A model generated the notes under the pieces. That model was not told where the DNA came from, made no database searches, and saw nothing but the letters and a program-made list of their open reading frames with translations. This document shows positions 42,238 to 51,382 of a stretch of DNA of 64,000 nucleotides, piece by piece; position 1 is the first letter of the stretch, and every line of letters starts with the position of its first letter. Origin of the DNA: Paraplanobispora siamensis (GTDB lineage: Bacteria; Actinomycetota; Actinomycetes; Streptosporangiales; Streptosporangiaceae); NCBI RefSeq assembly GCF_016863175.1, contig NZ_BOOJ01000021.1, positions 17,412-81,411 of the forward strand. Direction: 5' to 3'. Position numbers and translations under genes: made by a program.

Positions 42238-42666
42238 CTATACGAGATGGCAGTACTCGACGTCGCCGGAAGTGGCCTGGGCACTGGTCTCTAGCCGTTC
42301 AGTAAGCCGGACATATCCCTCACCAGCCGGAATATCGACCAGCCGGCTCCCGACTTCCCGGTGGTCCACATCCATCGCGCGCAGGCGGCAGCGGGCCACG
42401 CGGTCGGACGGCTTGACGATCTCGAAGAGGATTTCGACGGAGTCGGGGCGGTTCGCGTCGAAGGCGATGACCTGGTCGATCACCTCGGTGTCGCCCTTGG
42501 CCGCCCACATGACGTAACCCCAGCCACCTGCGAGGACGGCGCACAGGATGGCGATGACGCCGTGCACCACGAAGCGTCCCCTGCGCTGCGGCCGGTCCGG
42601 GAAGTCGCCGGGGGTGCCGAGGACGGGACCTTCGAATCGGCCCTTCTCGGCCTCGCTGGTGGCCAT
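42238..42666 (-). CDS. DUF4307 membrane protein
   Basis: A 142-residue protein with a short cytoplasmic N-terminus, one membrane helix (about 35-57, VIAILCAVLAGGWGYVMW) and an extracytoplasmic domain of about 80 residues with two cysteines. It matches the DUF4307 family, which is regularly encoded between greA and mca in actinobacteria. The ATG at 42666 has GGGAG 8 nt upstream; the open frame continues to 42888, but that overlaps mca upstream sequence. It is divergent from mca. Function is not known. Confidence 0.82.
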   Translation of the reverse strand: MATSEAEKGRFEGPVLGTPGDFPDRPQRRGRFVVHGVIAILCAVLAGGWGYVMWAAKGDTEVIDQVIAFDANRPDSVEILFEIVKPSDRVARCRLRAMDVDHREVGSRLVDIPAGEGYVRLTERLETSAQATSGDVEYCHLV

Positions 42667-42809
42667 GACGGAATCTCCCTGCACTACCTCGGCGTTATCC
42701 GAGACAATTGTCCCCCGCGGGGGTCTCGCCCCCGCGACCGCCTTGAGAAAAACTAACCCCTCTCCGGAGTGACCACGCCGTCCGGAGAGCGAAGAGGAGA
42801 AAACGAGCC

Positions 42810-43694
42810 GTGAGTGCACCTCTGAGGCTGATGGCCGTTCACGCCCATCCCGACGACGAGTCCAGCAAGGGCGCCGCCACGATGGCACGTTATGTCGCCG
42901 AAGGTGTGGACGTGCTCGTGTGCACCCTCACCGGAGGGGAGCGCGGCTCGATCCTGAACCCCAAGATGGACCGTCCCGACATCCTGGAGAACATCGGCGA
43001 GGTCCGCCGCCTGGAGATGGAGCGCGCCCGGGAGATCCTCGGCGTGCAGCAGCGTTTCATGGGATTCGTCGACTCCGGCCTGCCGGAGGACGAGAACGAG
43101 CCGCTGCCCGAGGGATGCTTCGCGCTCCAGCCGATCGAGGCGGCCGCGGCCCCCCTGGTCGCCGCGGTGCGTGAGTTCAGGCCGCACGTGATCCTGACCT
43201 ACGACGACGACGGCGGCTACCCGCACCCCGACCACATCATGACCAACCGCGTCTCGGTGGAGGCCTTCGAGGCCGCCGGCGACCCCGACCGCTATCCCGA
43301 GGCCGGCGAGCCCTGGCAGCCGCTGAAGCTCTACTACCACATGGGCTTCACCAAGGAGCGCTTCGAGGCGCTGCACGAGGCCATGACGGCGCGGGGCATC
43401 GGCTCGCCGTACGCCGACTGGATCTCCCGGTGGGAGGACCGCCCGCAGAAGTGGCCGGTCACCACCCGCGTCCCCTGCGGCGACTACTTCGAGGCCCGCG
43501 ACGCTGCCCTGCTGGCGCACGCCACCCAGGTCGACCCCGACGGGTTCTGGTTCGTGTGCCCCCGCGAGCTGCAGCGCGAGATCTGGCCGACCGAGGACTA
43601 CCACCTGGCCCGCTCCCTGGTGGACACCGAGCTTCCCGAGGACGACCTGTTCACCGGCATCCACGCGGAGAGGGTCTCGCCCGCCTGCCCCTGA
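42810..43694 (+). CDS. mca: Mycothiol S-conjugate amidase Mca
   Basis: Zinc amidase of 294 residues that hydrolyses mycothiol S-conjugates to a mercapturic acid and GlcN-inositol during detoxification. The AHPDDESSKG motif (12-21) and YPHPDHIMT supply the metal and catalytic residues. The GTG at 42810 follows AGAGGAG. It is the orthologue in the conserved greA-DUF4307-mca neighbourhood; a second paralogue is at 17412. The 143-nt divergent gap to DUF4307 contains GACAATTGTC (42703-42712) and a GGGGG/CCCCC hairpin but no promoter I can fix. Confidence 0.92.
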   Translation: MSAPLRLMAVHAHPDDESSKGAATMARYVAEGVDVLVCTLTGGERGSILNPKMDRPDILENIGEVRRLEMERAREILGVQQRFMGFVDSGLPEDENEPLPEGCFALQPIEAAAAPLVAAVREFRPHVILTYDDDGGYPHPDHIMTNRVSVEAFEAAGDPDRYPEAGEPWQPLKLYYHMGFTKERFEALHEAMTARGIGSPYADWISRWEDRPQKWPVTTRVPCGDYFEARDAALLAHATQVDPDGFWFVCPRELQREIWPTEDYHLARSLVDTELPEDDLFTGIHAERVSPACP

Positions 43695-43728
43695 CACGAC
43701 CACGGGGTGCCGGTGGCAGACTTGACGC

Positions 43729-43968
43729 GTGATTGCCTTCAACCCTGCCTCCACCGGCGAGGTCAGCCCGGGGCTCCTCGGCTTCGTCGTCGTGGCCGCC
43801 CTGGGTTTCGCCCTGTTCTTCCTGATCAAGTCGATGAGGAAGCAGATCTCGAAGATCGAGGTCCCGTCCGAGGCCGAGCTTCGCAAGCCCGCCGAGACTG
43901 GTAAGCCCGCCCAGGCGGTCAAGTCCGCCGAGGCGGGCAAGCCCGACGGCGAGAGCCGGTCGAGCTAG
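43729..43968 (+). CDS. Small single-pass membrane protein downstream of mca
   Basis: A 79-residue protein: a short outside segment, one membrane helix (about 15-35, LLGFVVVAALGFALFFLI), then a basic, Lys/Ala/Glu-rich cytoplasmic tail. Start GTG 43729 lies 6 nt after CAGACT, with no SD. Position directly after mca matches the small Rv1083-type gene of mycobacteria. Function unknown. Confidence 0.75.
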   Translation: MIAFNPASTGEVSPGLLGFVVVAALGFALFFLIKSMRKQISKIEVPSEAELRKPAETGKPAQAVKSAEAGKPDGESRSS

Positions 43969-44028
43969 AGGCCCGTGCCCGGCCGCCGGACGGCCGTGCC
44001 GTCACCGTGCCCGGGTCCCCGGCGGTCC

Positions 44029-45180
44029 TCAGTCGAACGGCGACCACGCCCGCTCCAGCGCCCTGGGCAGCCCCCAGTGTCCCAGCGGGGTGAGAATCTC
44101 GTTCCTGTCGACGATGCCCAGCGACGCCCACAGCGGCGTGACCGAGCCGAACAGCATCTCGGCGGCCTCCAGGTCCTCCGGGTCGTCCAGGTCGACGTCG
44201 ATGTCGTCGGACTCGGCGATCAGCCGGGCGATGCGCTCGGGCGAGGCCAGCACTCCGGGGCCCCGCCTGGCCAGGGCGGCCACCACCGCCAGCCAGTCCG
44301 CGTAGTGGATGGCGCACAGCGCCGCCAGCGCCGTGTCCTCGTGACCCAGCTCGCCCTCCAGGTCGGTGAACGCCTCCACCGTGTCGTCCTCCTCGGGGAG
44401 GTCGGAGATCGGCCCGGCGATGCCCGCCGTGACGGTGAGCCAGAGCTCCTCGTCGTCCTCGGGCAGCTCCTCGCCCTCCCCGAACCCGGCGCACGCCCGC
44501 AGCACGTTGCCCGGGTATCCCGGCCCGGCCAGCACCTCGCGCAGCCGTACGCACGCCCTGTGCAGCTCCGAGGCGGGCCGTACGGGCTCGGGCAGCTCCG
44601 CCAGGATGCGCCGCAACTCGCCGAGCGCGAAGGCCTCCTCCTCGTCCCGGGCCGCGAACATCTCCTCGTCCTGCTCGTCGCCCACCACGACCGAGGGGAT
44701 CCGCCCGTCGGGCAGCGGGCTGTTGAGCCAGTGCTCCTGCAGGTCCTCGTAGGCCTCGCGGGCGCCGTCGTCCCTGCGCGCGAGCGCGTCCGGGTCGATC
44801 ACCCCCTCGGCGACCCGCTCCTCCAGGTGGGCCACCAGCCGGCGGTACATCTCCTCGGCGATCGGGCCCCGCTCGTCCTCCTCAGGCCAGACGAAGAAGC
44901 TCCTGGTCAGCAGGAGGGGTTCGGTCCCCGTGGACTCCAGCCAGCGCTGCACGTCGCCCACCGTGGCGGTGCCCGACTCGATCGCGCCGAGCGTCGCCTT
45001 GACGGAGTCCCAGAAGGCCGGGGACATCGGGTTGCCCGCCGCCAGCAGCGCCCTGCGCAGGTCGGGGACGGCCACCAGGGCGACCCCCGAGGGCACCGCG
45101 AGAAGCGCGCGAACCACGTCACGCCGGGTCAGCTCGGCGGCCGGGCGACCGGCGTGCGCGCAGACAAAGTCGAGATCCAC
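44029..45180 (-). CDS. Acidic protein of unknown function
   Basis: A 383-residue, strongly acidic soluble protein with no recognised domain. Notable segments are RSFFVWPEEDERGPIAEEMYRRLVAHLEERV in the N-terminal third and DIDVDLDDPEDLEAAEMLFGSVTPLW near the end. Alternating amphipathic helices suggest an all-alpha fold. GTG at 45180 is used; TAGGCT lies 8 nt upstream. It sits at the left side of the segment that separates the mca block from the DUF255 gene, next to a divergent hydrolase. No relation to the fxs genes can be shown. Confidence 0.68.
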   Translation of the reverse strand: MDLDFVCAHAGRPAAELTRRDVVRALLAVPSGVALVAVPDLRRALLAAGNPMSPAFWDSVKATLGAIESGTATVGDVQRWLESTGTEPLLLTRSFFVWPEEDERGPIAEEMYRRLVAHLEERVAEGVIDPDALARRDDGAREAYEDLQEHWLNSPLPDGRIPSVVVGDEQDEEMFAARDEEEAFALGELRRILAELPEPVRPASELHRACVRLREVLAGPGYPGNVLRACAGFGEGEELPEDDEELWLTVTAGIAGPISDLPEEDDTVEAFTDLEGELGHEDTALAALCAIHYADWLAVVAALARRGPGVLASPERIARLIAESDDIDVDLDDPEDLEAAEMLFGSVTPLWASLGIVDRNEILTPLGHWGLPRALERAWSPFD

Positions 45181-45302
45181 GCTCCGTGAGCCTACGCCCC
45201 TCCAGGACCTCGCGGGAGCCGGGAACGCGGGGAGGAATATCAGGGGACACTGCCCCTGGAAAAGGGAAAAACCTCCATGGACGGGCAGCGGGGAGGTCGG
45301 CC

Positions 45303-46169
45303 TTGACGGCTCTGGTGAGAACGCCGGACGGAAGAACGCTCGCGGTCGACCAGAGCGGCTCCCCCGGCGGGCGGCCGGTCTTCCTGCTGCACGGCACGCC
45401 GGGCAGCCGGGTCGGGCCCCTCCCCCGCCCCACGCTCCTGTACCGCATGGGCATCCGCCTGATCACCTACGACCGCCCCGGGTACGGCCTGTCCGACCGG
45501 CTGGCCGGCAGGAGCGTCGCCGACGTGGCGGCCGACGTGGCCGCGATAGCCGACTTCCTGGACATCCCGCGCTTCGCGGTGATCGGCCGCTCGGGCGGCG
45601 CCCCGCACGCGCTGGCCTGCGCCGCCCTGCTGCCGGACCGCACCACCCGGCTGGCCGCCCTGGTCCCGCTGGCGCCGCGCGGCGCCGAGGGGCTCGACTG
45701 GTTCGAGGGCATGTCCCCCTCCAACGTGGTCGAGTACACCGCGGCGGCGCGCGGGCCCGGACCGCTCACCGCGCTGCTGACCTCCGTCGCCGACCAGGTC
45801 AGGGCCGATCCGACCCGCCTGGTCCCGGCGCTCGACGCCGAGCTGCCCGAGCCCGACCGGCACGTCGTGGCCGACTTCGGGATCAGGAGGATGCTGGCCG
45901 GGACCTTCGCCGAGGCGCTGCGGCACTCCGCAGCCGGGTGGGTGGACGACGCGCTGGCCTTCAGCACGCCGTGGGGCTTCGACCCCGCGGCCATCGAGGT
46001 GCCGACGCTGCTGTGGCACGGCGACGAGGACGTCTTCTCCCCCGCCGGCCACGCGCGCTGGCTCGGGCGGCGCATCCCCGGCGCCACGGTGGTCATCGAG
46101 GAGGGCGCCGCCCACTTCGGCTCGCTGCGCGTCCTGCCCGACGTCCTGGCCTGGCTGGCCGCCGGATGA
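45303..46169 (+). CDS. Alpha/beta-fold hydrolase
   Basis: A 288-residue alpha/beta hydrolase with oxyanion motif FLLHGTPGSR, nucleophile elbow VIGRSGGAPHA (serine between two glycines), aspartate in LLWHGDEDVF and histidine in EEGAAHFGSL. The substrate cannot be told from sequence. TTG at 45303 follows GGGGAGG at good spacing and gives the normal N-terminus; the open frame extends to 45186 but that part overlaps the divergent gene's promoter region. The 3' end is 1 nt from the convergent fxsT stop. Confidence 0.82.
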   Translation: MTALVRTPDGRTLAVDQSGSPGGRPVFLLHGTPGSRVGPLPRPTLLYRMGIRLITYDRPGYGLSDRLAGRSVADVAADVAAIADFLDIPRFAVIGRSGGAPHALACAALLPDRTTRLAALVPLAPRGAEGLDWFEGMSPSNVVEYTAAARGPGPLTALLTSVADQVRADPTRLVPALDAELPEPDRHVVADFGIRRMLAGTFAEALRHSAAGWVDDALAFSTPWGFDPAAIEVPTLLWHGDEDVFSPAGHARWLGRRIPGATVVIEEGAAHFGSLRVLPDVLAWLAAG

Positions 46170-46170
46170 G

Positions 46171-49100
46171 TCAGAACGGCTGAGGTTCGAGGTCGCGGTT
46201 GATCCGCCGCCACTGCCGCAGGTAGATCAGCGTGGGATGCTCCTCGCCCAGGACGCGCGCCTTGTCCGCCAGCACCCGCTCCCTGAGCCGCTCCGCCTGG
46301 GCCCCGCGATCCGTCGTGTGGAGGGTGACGGCCAGGTTGGCCTCGCAGGCGAGCGTGTCGGGGTGCGCGGGACCGAGCGCGTCCCGCAGCGTGTCGATCG
46401 TGCGGCGCTCCAGCGCCTCGGCCTCCTGCGGCCTTCCCGCGTCGGCCAGACAGTTGGCCAGGTTGACGGCGGCGGACAGGACGAAGGGATGCCGCTCGCC
46501 GAGCGCGGCGCGCAGCCCGTCGAGCACTTCCTGCGCCTGGGCCGCCGCGGTGACCACGTCACCGGTGCCGCGCAGGTAGATGGCGAGGTTGTTGCGGGCG
46601 ATCAGGGTGACCGGATGGCTCTCGCCGAGGCTCCGCCGGTAGATGTCCACGATGCCCGCCGCACGGTCGCGCGCGGCGACCTTGTCGTCCAGCGCCGACT
46701 CGCAGCAGGCCAGCTCCAGCGTCGCGGCCAGGGCGTCGGGGGTCAGCGGGTAACGCTGCCGGTAGCGCTCCTCGGTCTCCTTGGCCAGCTGCCAGGCCTC
46801 CTGCTGGTCCCCCGCCCGGCGCAGGGAGACCGCCAGGCTCTTGGCCGCCCGCAGGGTGTCGACGAAGTTCTCGCCGAGGGTCTCGCGGTAGCTCTGGAAG
46901 GTCGCCCGCAGGATGTCGACCGACTCCCGGTAGATCCCGATCTCCCGCAGGTCGCGGGCGAGCTGGGTGGCGGAGTAGAGCGTGTAGGGATGGGTGGGGC
47001 CGAGCACGTGGTTGCGCCGGCGCAGGGTGTCCTCGTCGAGCTCGCGGGCATTGTGGCTGTCGCCGACGAGCCGGTAGGCCAGGGCCAGGTTGTTGGCGGC
47101 GGCCAGGGTCCTGGGGTGGTCCTCGCCGTACAGCGTCTTCCACCGCTCGAAGGTCACCTTGTCCATCTCCAGCGACCTGCCGTACTCCCCCAGCCCGCGC
47201 AGGTCGGCCGCCAGGCCGCCGGTGGTCATGAGCGTGTGCGGATGCCGCTCGCCCACCACCGCGCGCTGCATCTCCCGCACCCACTCGTTCAGCTCCCGGG
47301 CCTCCTGGTACCTGCCCTGGGACCGCTTGACGTTGGCCACGTTGAACAGCAGGTGCAGGCGCTGGCGGTCCTCGACCCCGAACTTCTCCTCCCAGTAACC
47401 GGCCAGCTCGTCCCCCAGCGCGAGTGCGCTGTCGAAGTCCCCGCGCTTCCACAGATAGCGCACCCGGTCGGTGAGCAGCTGGCGGGTCTCCTCCTCGGTG
47501 CACTCGGTGGCCCGGGAGGGCTGCAGGTGCTGCCAGATGAGGTCGTAGCGCGTCCAGTTCTCCGGGTCGTCCACCTCGCCCTGGCGCGGCCGGGCGCCCA
47601 CCAGGATGCGGTGCACCTCGTGGCAGGCCTGCTCCTGCTCCTGCTCGGTCATCTGGCTGCGGATGACGGCCTGGACCAGGCGGTGCACCTGGATGGTGTT
47701 GTTGCCCTGGTCCACCTTCGCCAGCGCGAACCTGCCGATCTCCTGGATGACCCGGCCCAGCACCATCTTCTCGCGCAGCATCTCGTCGTACGGCAGCAGC
47801 GAACTGATCATCTCGTCGCTGTAGAGCAGGGACATCGAGATCGGCTCAGGGGCGAAGAACGCGCACAGCTGCAGCAGCCGCACCGAGGACGGGGAGCTCT
47901 CGCGCAGCTGGGCCAGCGACAGGTTCCACGTGACCGCCACCGGGTGCGGGTAGTCGGCGGGCTGCCCTAGCGACAGCACCCGGGCGGTCTCCGACCCCAG
48001 CTGCTCCACGAAGGTGGCGGCGGGCATGCCCGTCTCGGCGAGCCAGGCGGCCGCCTGCTCCACCGCGATGGGCAGGTGGCCCAGGGCCGCCGCCACCTCC
48101 AGCGCGTCCCGGGCCGCCAGGCCGGGGACGCGGCGGCTCAGGTGCTCCAGGCTCTCCTCCTGGCTGAAGACGTCGACCTCCAGGGGCGCCGCGACGCTCG
48201 ACCACGCCTGGTTGCGCGAGGTGATCACCACGTGGCCGGTCCCGCCGGGGAAGAAGTCCCGAAGCTCGTCGGGATCCCCGGCGTTGTCGAAGACCAGCAG
48301 CCAGCGGGAGTACGGGGCGCCCAGCCGCAGCGCCTCGCGCACCGCCTCCACGACCTCGGCGATGCTCTCCCCGACGCGGATCTTCAGCTCGCGGGCCAGC
48401 TTCTCGAACGCCGCGTTGATGCGCTCGCGGTTCTCGGAGGGCACCCACCAGATCAGGTCGTAGTCCGCCTTGAAGCGGTGGGCGTACTCCAGGGCGACCT
48501 GCGTCTTGCCCACGCCGCCCAGGCCGTACAGCGCCTGCGGCAGCACGACCGCCGCGCTACCGCCCACGAGCTGGTGGCGCAGCGTCTCCAGTACGGCGCC
48601 GCGGCCGGTGAAGGCGGCGTTCCTGGTGGGGACGTTCCAGATCTGCGGGACGCTTCCCGGGAAGCGCGCGCCCACGGCCGACAGGTCCGCCGCGATCTCC
48701 TCAGCCACGCCCAGGGCCCTCAGCAGGGTCTCCGCGGCCGGGCGCTCCTGCAGCCGGGTCAGGTCGGTCAGGGCCCGGTCGCCGTACGGGGACGGGAAGC
48801 GCGACTCCGAGATCCGCACCGCGACCAGCTCGCTCTGCCCCGCCGCCTCGGCGGCCGTCAGGCGCGACCACACCTCCAGCGCCCGCGGGGCGTTCAGGTA
48901 GGCGGTGGAGAGCACGGCAAGCGTCCTGGGCGCCTCCCCCTCGCCGTCCTCCTCCCCGCCCGCGTCGACGCCGCGCAGCGCGACCCGGTGTCCCTGGCGG
49001 TCGAGCACGGCCGCGATCCAGTCAGCCCACATCCGGTCCTCGCGGGCGTAGCTGATGCGCACGTCGATCTGGGGCGCGGGGTGCCGCCGCACGAACTTCT

Positions 49101-50055
49101 CCAGGTACCGCAGCCGTACGGGCTCCTCCAGGCGGGGGAACGAGGTCACCTCGCCCTCGGTGACCGCCGCGGTGAGCCGCTCGAAGGCCGCCAGCAGGGA
49201 GCCCGGCCGGGCCGGGTCGTCGCCGAACGTGGCGAGGATCTCCTCGAAGGCGTAGAAGGGGGTGTAGGGGATCTCGACGCCGCCCCAGTACTCGTCGGCC
49301 TCCTGGGGTGTCATTCCGGCGGGGAATCCCTCGAACTTCCGCCGGGCCAAGGCGCGCCCGGCGTCGCACCGTTCCTTCTCCCCCGTGTCGATGCGCATCG
49401 GGACCGGCAGGATGCGGATGTCGCGGTCGCCGTAGCGCTCGCTGATGTCCCTGGCCATCTGCGAGGCGCCGTCGATGCCCTGGTTGGCCAGGGTGAAGCA
49501 GTCGACGAGGACGTCCGGCAGGTGGACGGTGCAGATCCCCGCGATGTCACTGGCGCCGGTGCGGCTGTCGATGAGGGTGTAGTCGTAGCACGCCTTCATG
49601 TCGGCGCGCAGCGCGTCGAAGAACTGGCCCCCGCCCTGCCGGTCGTAGAAGTTGTCCCAGTTGAAGCCGGAGGCCGGGGAGGAGTAGTCGCGGTTGGCCC
49701 GGCCGGGCGCCAGGAAGTCCAGCGTCCCGCCGCCGGGGAACTCCCAGTCGAGCGAGATGGCGTGCTTCTCCGACCTGGCGTACTTGGTGTGCCAGTCGCC
49801 GGGACGGGGCTCGTTGCGCATCACCGCCCACTGGTAGTCGGAGATCAGGTCGATGACGCCGGCCGCGGTCGTGGCCGTCCCGGGCGCCAGGAACGGGGTG
49901 AAGAACTTGTGCAGGCCGGGTGACTCCAGGTCCCAGTCGACCACGAGCACCCGCCTGCCCGCACTGGCCAGGATCCAGGCCGTGTTGGCCAGTGCCATGG
50001 TGCGTCCGGTGCCGCCCTTGTACGAGTAGAAGGTGACGACCTTTCCTTCGCTCAT
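46171..50055 (-). CDS. fxsT: FxSxx-COOH system TPR protein FxsT (ATPase-TIR-like-NB-ARC-TPR)
   Basis: A 1294-residue multidomain protein. Domain order: a ParA/MinD-like SIMIBI NTPase (about 1-330; YKGGTGRT at 12-19, DWDLESPG, DSRTG), a degenerate TIR-like segment (about 345-470; QIDVRISYAREDRMWADWI), an NB-ARC STAND ATPase (about 520-800; YGLGGVGKTQVAL, LLVFDNAGD, GLGHLPIAVEQAA equivalent), and a long tetratricopeptide array (about 900-1290). This is the layout of the FxSxx-COOH system TPR protein. The ATG at 50055 follows GAGGAG and starts 2 nt after fxsC. Role is unproven; sensing or signalling linked to the FxsA peptide is likely. Confidence 0.88.
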   Translation of the reverse strand: MSEGKVVTFYSYKGGTGRTMALANTAWILASAGRRVLVVDWDLESPGLHKFFTPFLAPGTATTAAGVIDLISDYQWAVMRNEPRPGDWHTKYARSEKHAISLDWEFPGGGTLDFLAPGRANRDYSSPASGFNWDNFYDRQGGGQFFDALRADMKACYDYTLIDSRTGASDIAGICTVHLPDVLVDCFTLANQGIDGASQMARDISERYGDRDIRILPVPMRIDTGEKERCDAGRALARRKFEGFPAGMTPQEADEYWGGVEIPYTPFYAFEEILATFGDDPARPGSLLAAFERLTAAVTEGEVTSFPRLEEPVRLRYLEKFVRRHPAPQIDVRISYAREDRMWADWIAAVLDRQGHRVALRGVDAGGEEDGEGEAPRTLAVLSTAYLNAPRALEVWSRLTAAEAAGQSELVAVRISESRFPSPYGDRALTDLTRLQERPAAETLLRALGVAEEIAADLSAVGARFPGSVPQIWNVPTRNAAFTGRGAVLETLRHQLVGGSAAVVLPQALYGLGGVGKTQVALEYAHRFKADYDLIWWVPSENRERINAAFEKLARELKIRVGESIAEVVEAVREALRLGAPYSRWLLVFDNAGDPDELRDFFPGGTGHVVITSRNQAWSSVAAPLEVDVFSQEESLEHLSRRVPGLAARDALEVAAALGHLPIAVEQAAAWLAETGMPAATFVEQLGSETARVLSLGQPADYPHPVAVTWNLSLAQLRESSPSSVRLLQLCAFFAPEPISMSLLYSDEMISSLLPYDEMLREKMVLGRVIQEIGRFALAKVDQGNNTIQVHRLVQAVIRSQMTEQEQEQACHEVHRILVGARPRQGEVDDPENWTRYDLIWQHLQPSRATECTEEETRQLLTDRVRYLWKRGDFDSALALGDELAGYWEEKFGVEDRQRLHLLFNVANVKRSQGRYQEARELNEWVREMQRAVVGERHPHTLMTTGGLAADLRGLGEYGRSLEMDKVTFERWKTLYGEDHPRTLAAANNLALAYRLVGDSHNARELDEDTLRRRNHVLGPTHPYTLYSATQLARDLREIGIYRESVDILRATFQSYRETLGENFVDTLRAAKSLAVSLRRAGDQQEAWQLAKETEERYRQRYPLTPDALAATLELACCESALDDKVAARDRAAGIVDIYRRSLGESHPVTLIARNNLAIYLRGTGDVVTAAAQAQEVLDGLRAALGERHPFVLSAAVNLANCLADAGRPQEAEALERRTIDTLRDALGPAHPDTLACEANLAVTLHTTDRGAQAERLRERVLADKARVLGEEHPTLIYLRQWRRINRDLEPQPF

Positions 50056-50057
50056 GG

Positions 50058-51287
50058 TCACTCCTCGGGCCGGGTCAGCTTGGGACGGTCGATCTTCTCT
50101 CCCTCGGGGGGATAGGCGGGGGCCCGGTTCAGGTACCGCTGCTCCGCCCTGCGCAGGACGTCGGGCAACATGTTCCGGAAGTCGTCGAACCCGGGGACGT
50201 GGGGCCTGGACTCCGGCTCGGCGAGCTTGGCGCCCAGGGCCGCCCGCAGGTCGTGCCTGAGCCGCTCCTGGTGCCGCACCGTCTGGGGGTCGTCCAGGTT
50301 CCACGCGACCATGACCGTCACCCACGGCCGTCCCGGCCGGTCCACCGGGCGCAGCGCCCGCCTGCCCTCCTCGCCGGAGGTCGCCCACGGGTCCACCAGG
50401 ACGACTCCGGGGGCGTGGGAGTCGTCGGCCTCGAGCATCCCCGCGTGCTCGCCCAGCGAGCCGATCTCCGGCAGGAACCCCCGCGAACGTGCCACCTCGG
50501 CGACGCAGTCCGCCAGCGGCCTCCTGTCGTCACCGGTGCGGTAGGGGTCCCATTCGGGGGCCGTCTCGCCGTAGTAGACGGGGTCGCGCCCCTCCGGCAG
50601 CGACCCGGTGTCGGGCGCGGCCACCGTCACCGTGATCGGCCGCTCGGGGACGCTGTCGGTGAACACGCTCTTGGCCGTGGTGAAGTTCGAGATGCTCCCC
50701 CGGGGCATCGGGGTGTTCTCGGCCACCTCGATGATCCGCCGTCCGAGCTCGTGCACGGCGTTCTGGTAGTGCCTCCGGTACTTCTGGAGCTTCATGATCC
50801 CGTAGAAGCCCTTGTCCGCGTAGTGCTGTCCGAGGTCGGTGTGGTTGAACTGGATGTCCCGGGCGACCTGGGGCATCGCCTCCAGCCTGACCGGGGTCCA
50901 CAGGGCGGGGATGATCGCCTCGGGCATCGCCCCGCCCGAGGCGACGTGGTCGCTGGCACGATTCACGAAACAGGCCCACTCCTTGCCGCAGGACTCACTC
51001 TCGAAGTAGCGGGGTGAGTACAGGGGGACGAACACCCGGCAGGCGGACAGCTGCTCGGACAGGGCGCGCGGCCAGTTCTCTCCCGTCCGCAGCCCCCGGT
51101 CCATGTATCCGGCCGAGCCGGCGGGCACGTTGGTGTGGTGGAGGATGTAGTCGCACAGCGCGCGGAAGAGTCTTTCCACCCACTGGTTGGGATCGCCGGA
51201 GCCCGTGCCGTCCAGTGACGGGACATGGGCATAGCTGAGAAAAAAATACGGTCCTTGATAACCCCCCGCAGAGTGCGGCGCAGCCAT
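50058..51287 (-). CDS. fxsC: TIR-like protein FxsC
   Basis: A 409-residue protein with an N-terminal TIR-like domain (about 12-165; YFFLSYAHVPSLDG, then FVPLYSPRYFESESCGKEWACF) and a second alpha/beta region (about 215-375; ITVTVAAPDTGSLPEGRDP, HAPGVVLVDPWA). It matches FxsC proteins, found only with fxsA and fxsB. The ATG at 51287 has a G-rich SD. It lies 95 nt after fxsB and ends 2 nt before fxsT. NAD hydrolase activity is possible for a TIR fold, but the catalytic glutamate cannot be fixed by eye. Confidence 0.85.
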   Translation of the reverse strand: MAAPHSAGGYQGPYFFLSYAHVPSLDGTGSGDPNQWVERLFRALCDYILHHTNVPAGSAGYMDRGLRTGENWPRALSEQLSACRVFVPLYSPRYFESESCGKEWACFVNRASDHVASGGAMPEAIIPALWTPVRLEAMPQVARDIQFNHTDLGQHYADKGFYGIMKLQKYRRHYQNAVHELGRRIIEVAENTPMPRGSISNFTTAKSVFTDSVPERPITVTVAAPDTGSLPEGRDPVYYGETAPEWDPYRTGDDRRPLADCVAEVARSRGFLPEIGSLGEHAGMLEADDSHAPGVVLVDPWATSGEEGRRALRPVDRPGRPWVTVMVAWNLDDPQTVRHQERLRHDLRAALGAKLAEPESRPHVPGFDDFRNMLPDVLRRAEQRYLNRAPAYPPEGEKIDRPKLTRPEE

Positions 51288-51382
51288 CCGCCCCCCTTCC
51301 CCGGTGAATACTCACTATAGAAACGGGGCGTATATCGGAAAAGTGGCGGCGCTCTGATTTTCGGCTATTTCCGGGGCGGAAA

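Noticed and set aside
45186..45302. Longer N-terminus of the alpha/beta hydrolase starting at 45186
   Set aside because: The extension is a basic, repetitive sequence lacking an SD and overlaps the divergent gene's promoter; TTG at 45303 has GGGGAGG.
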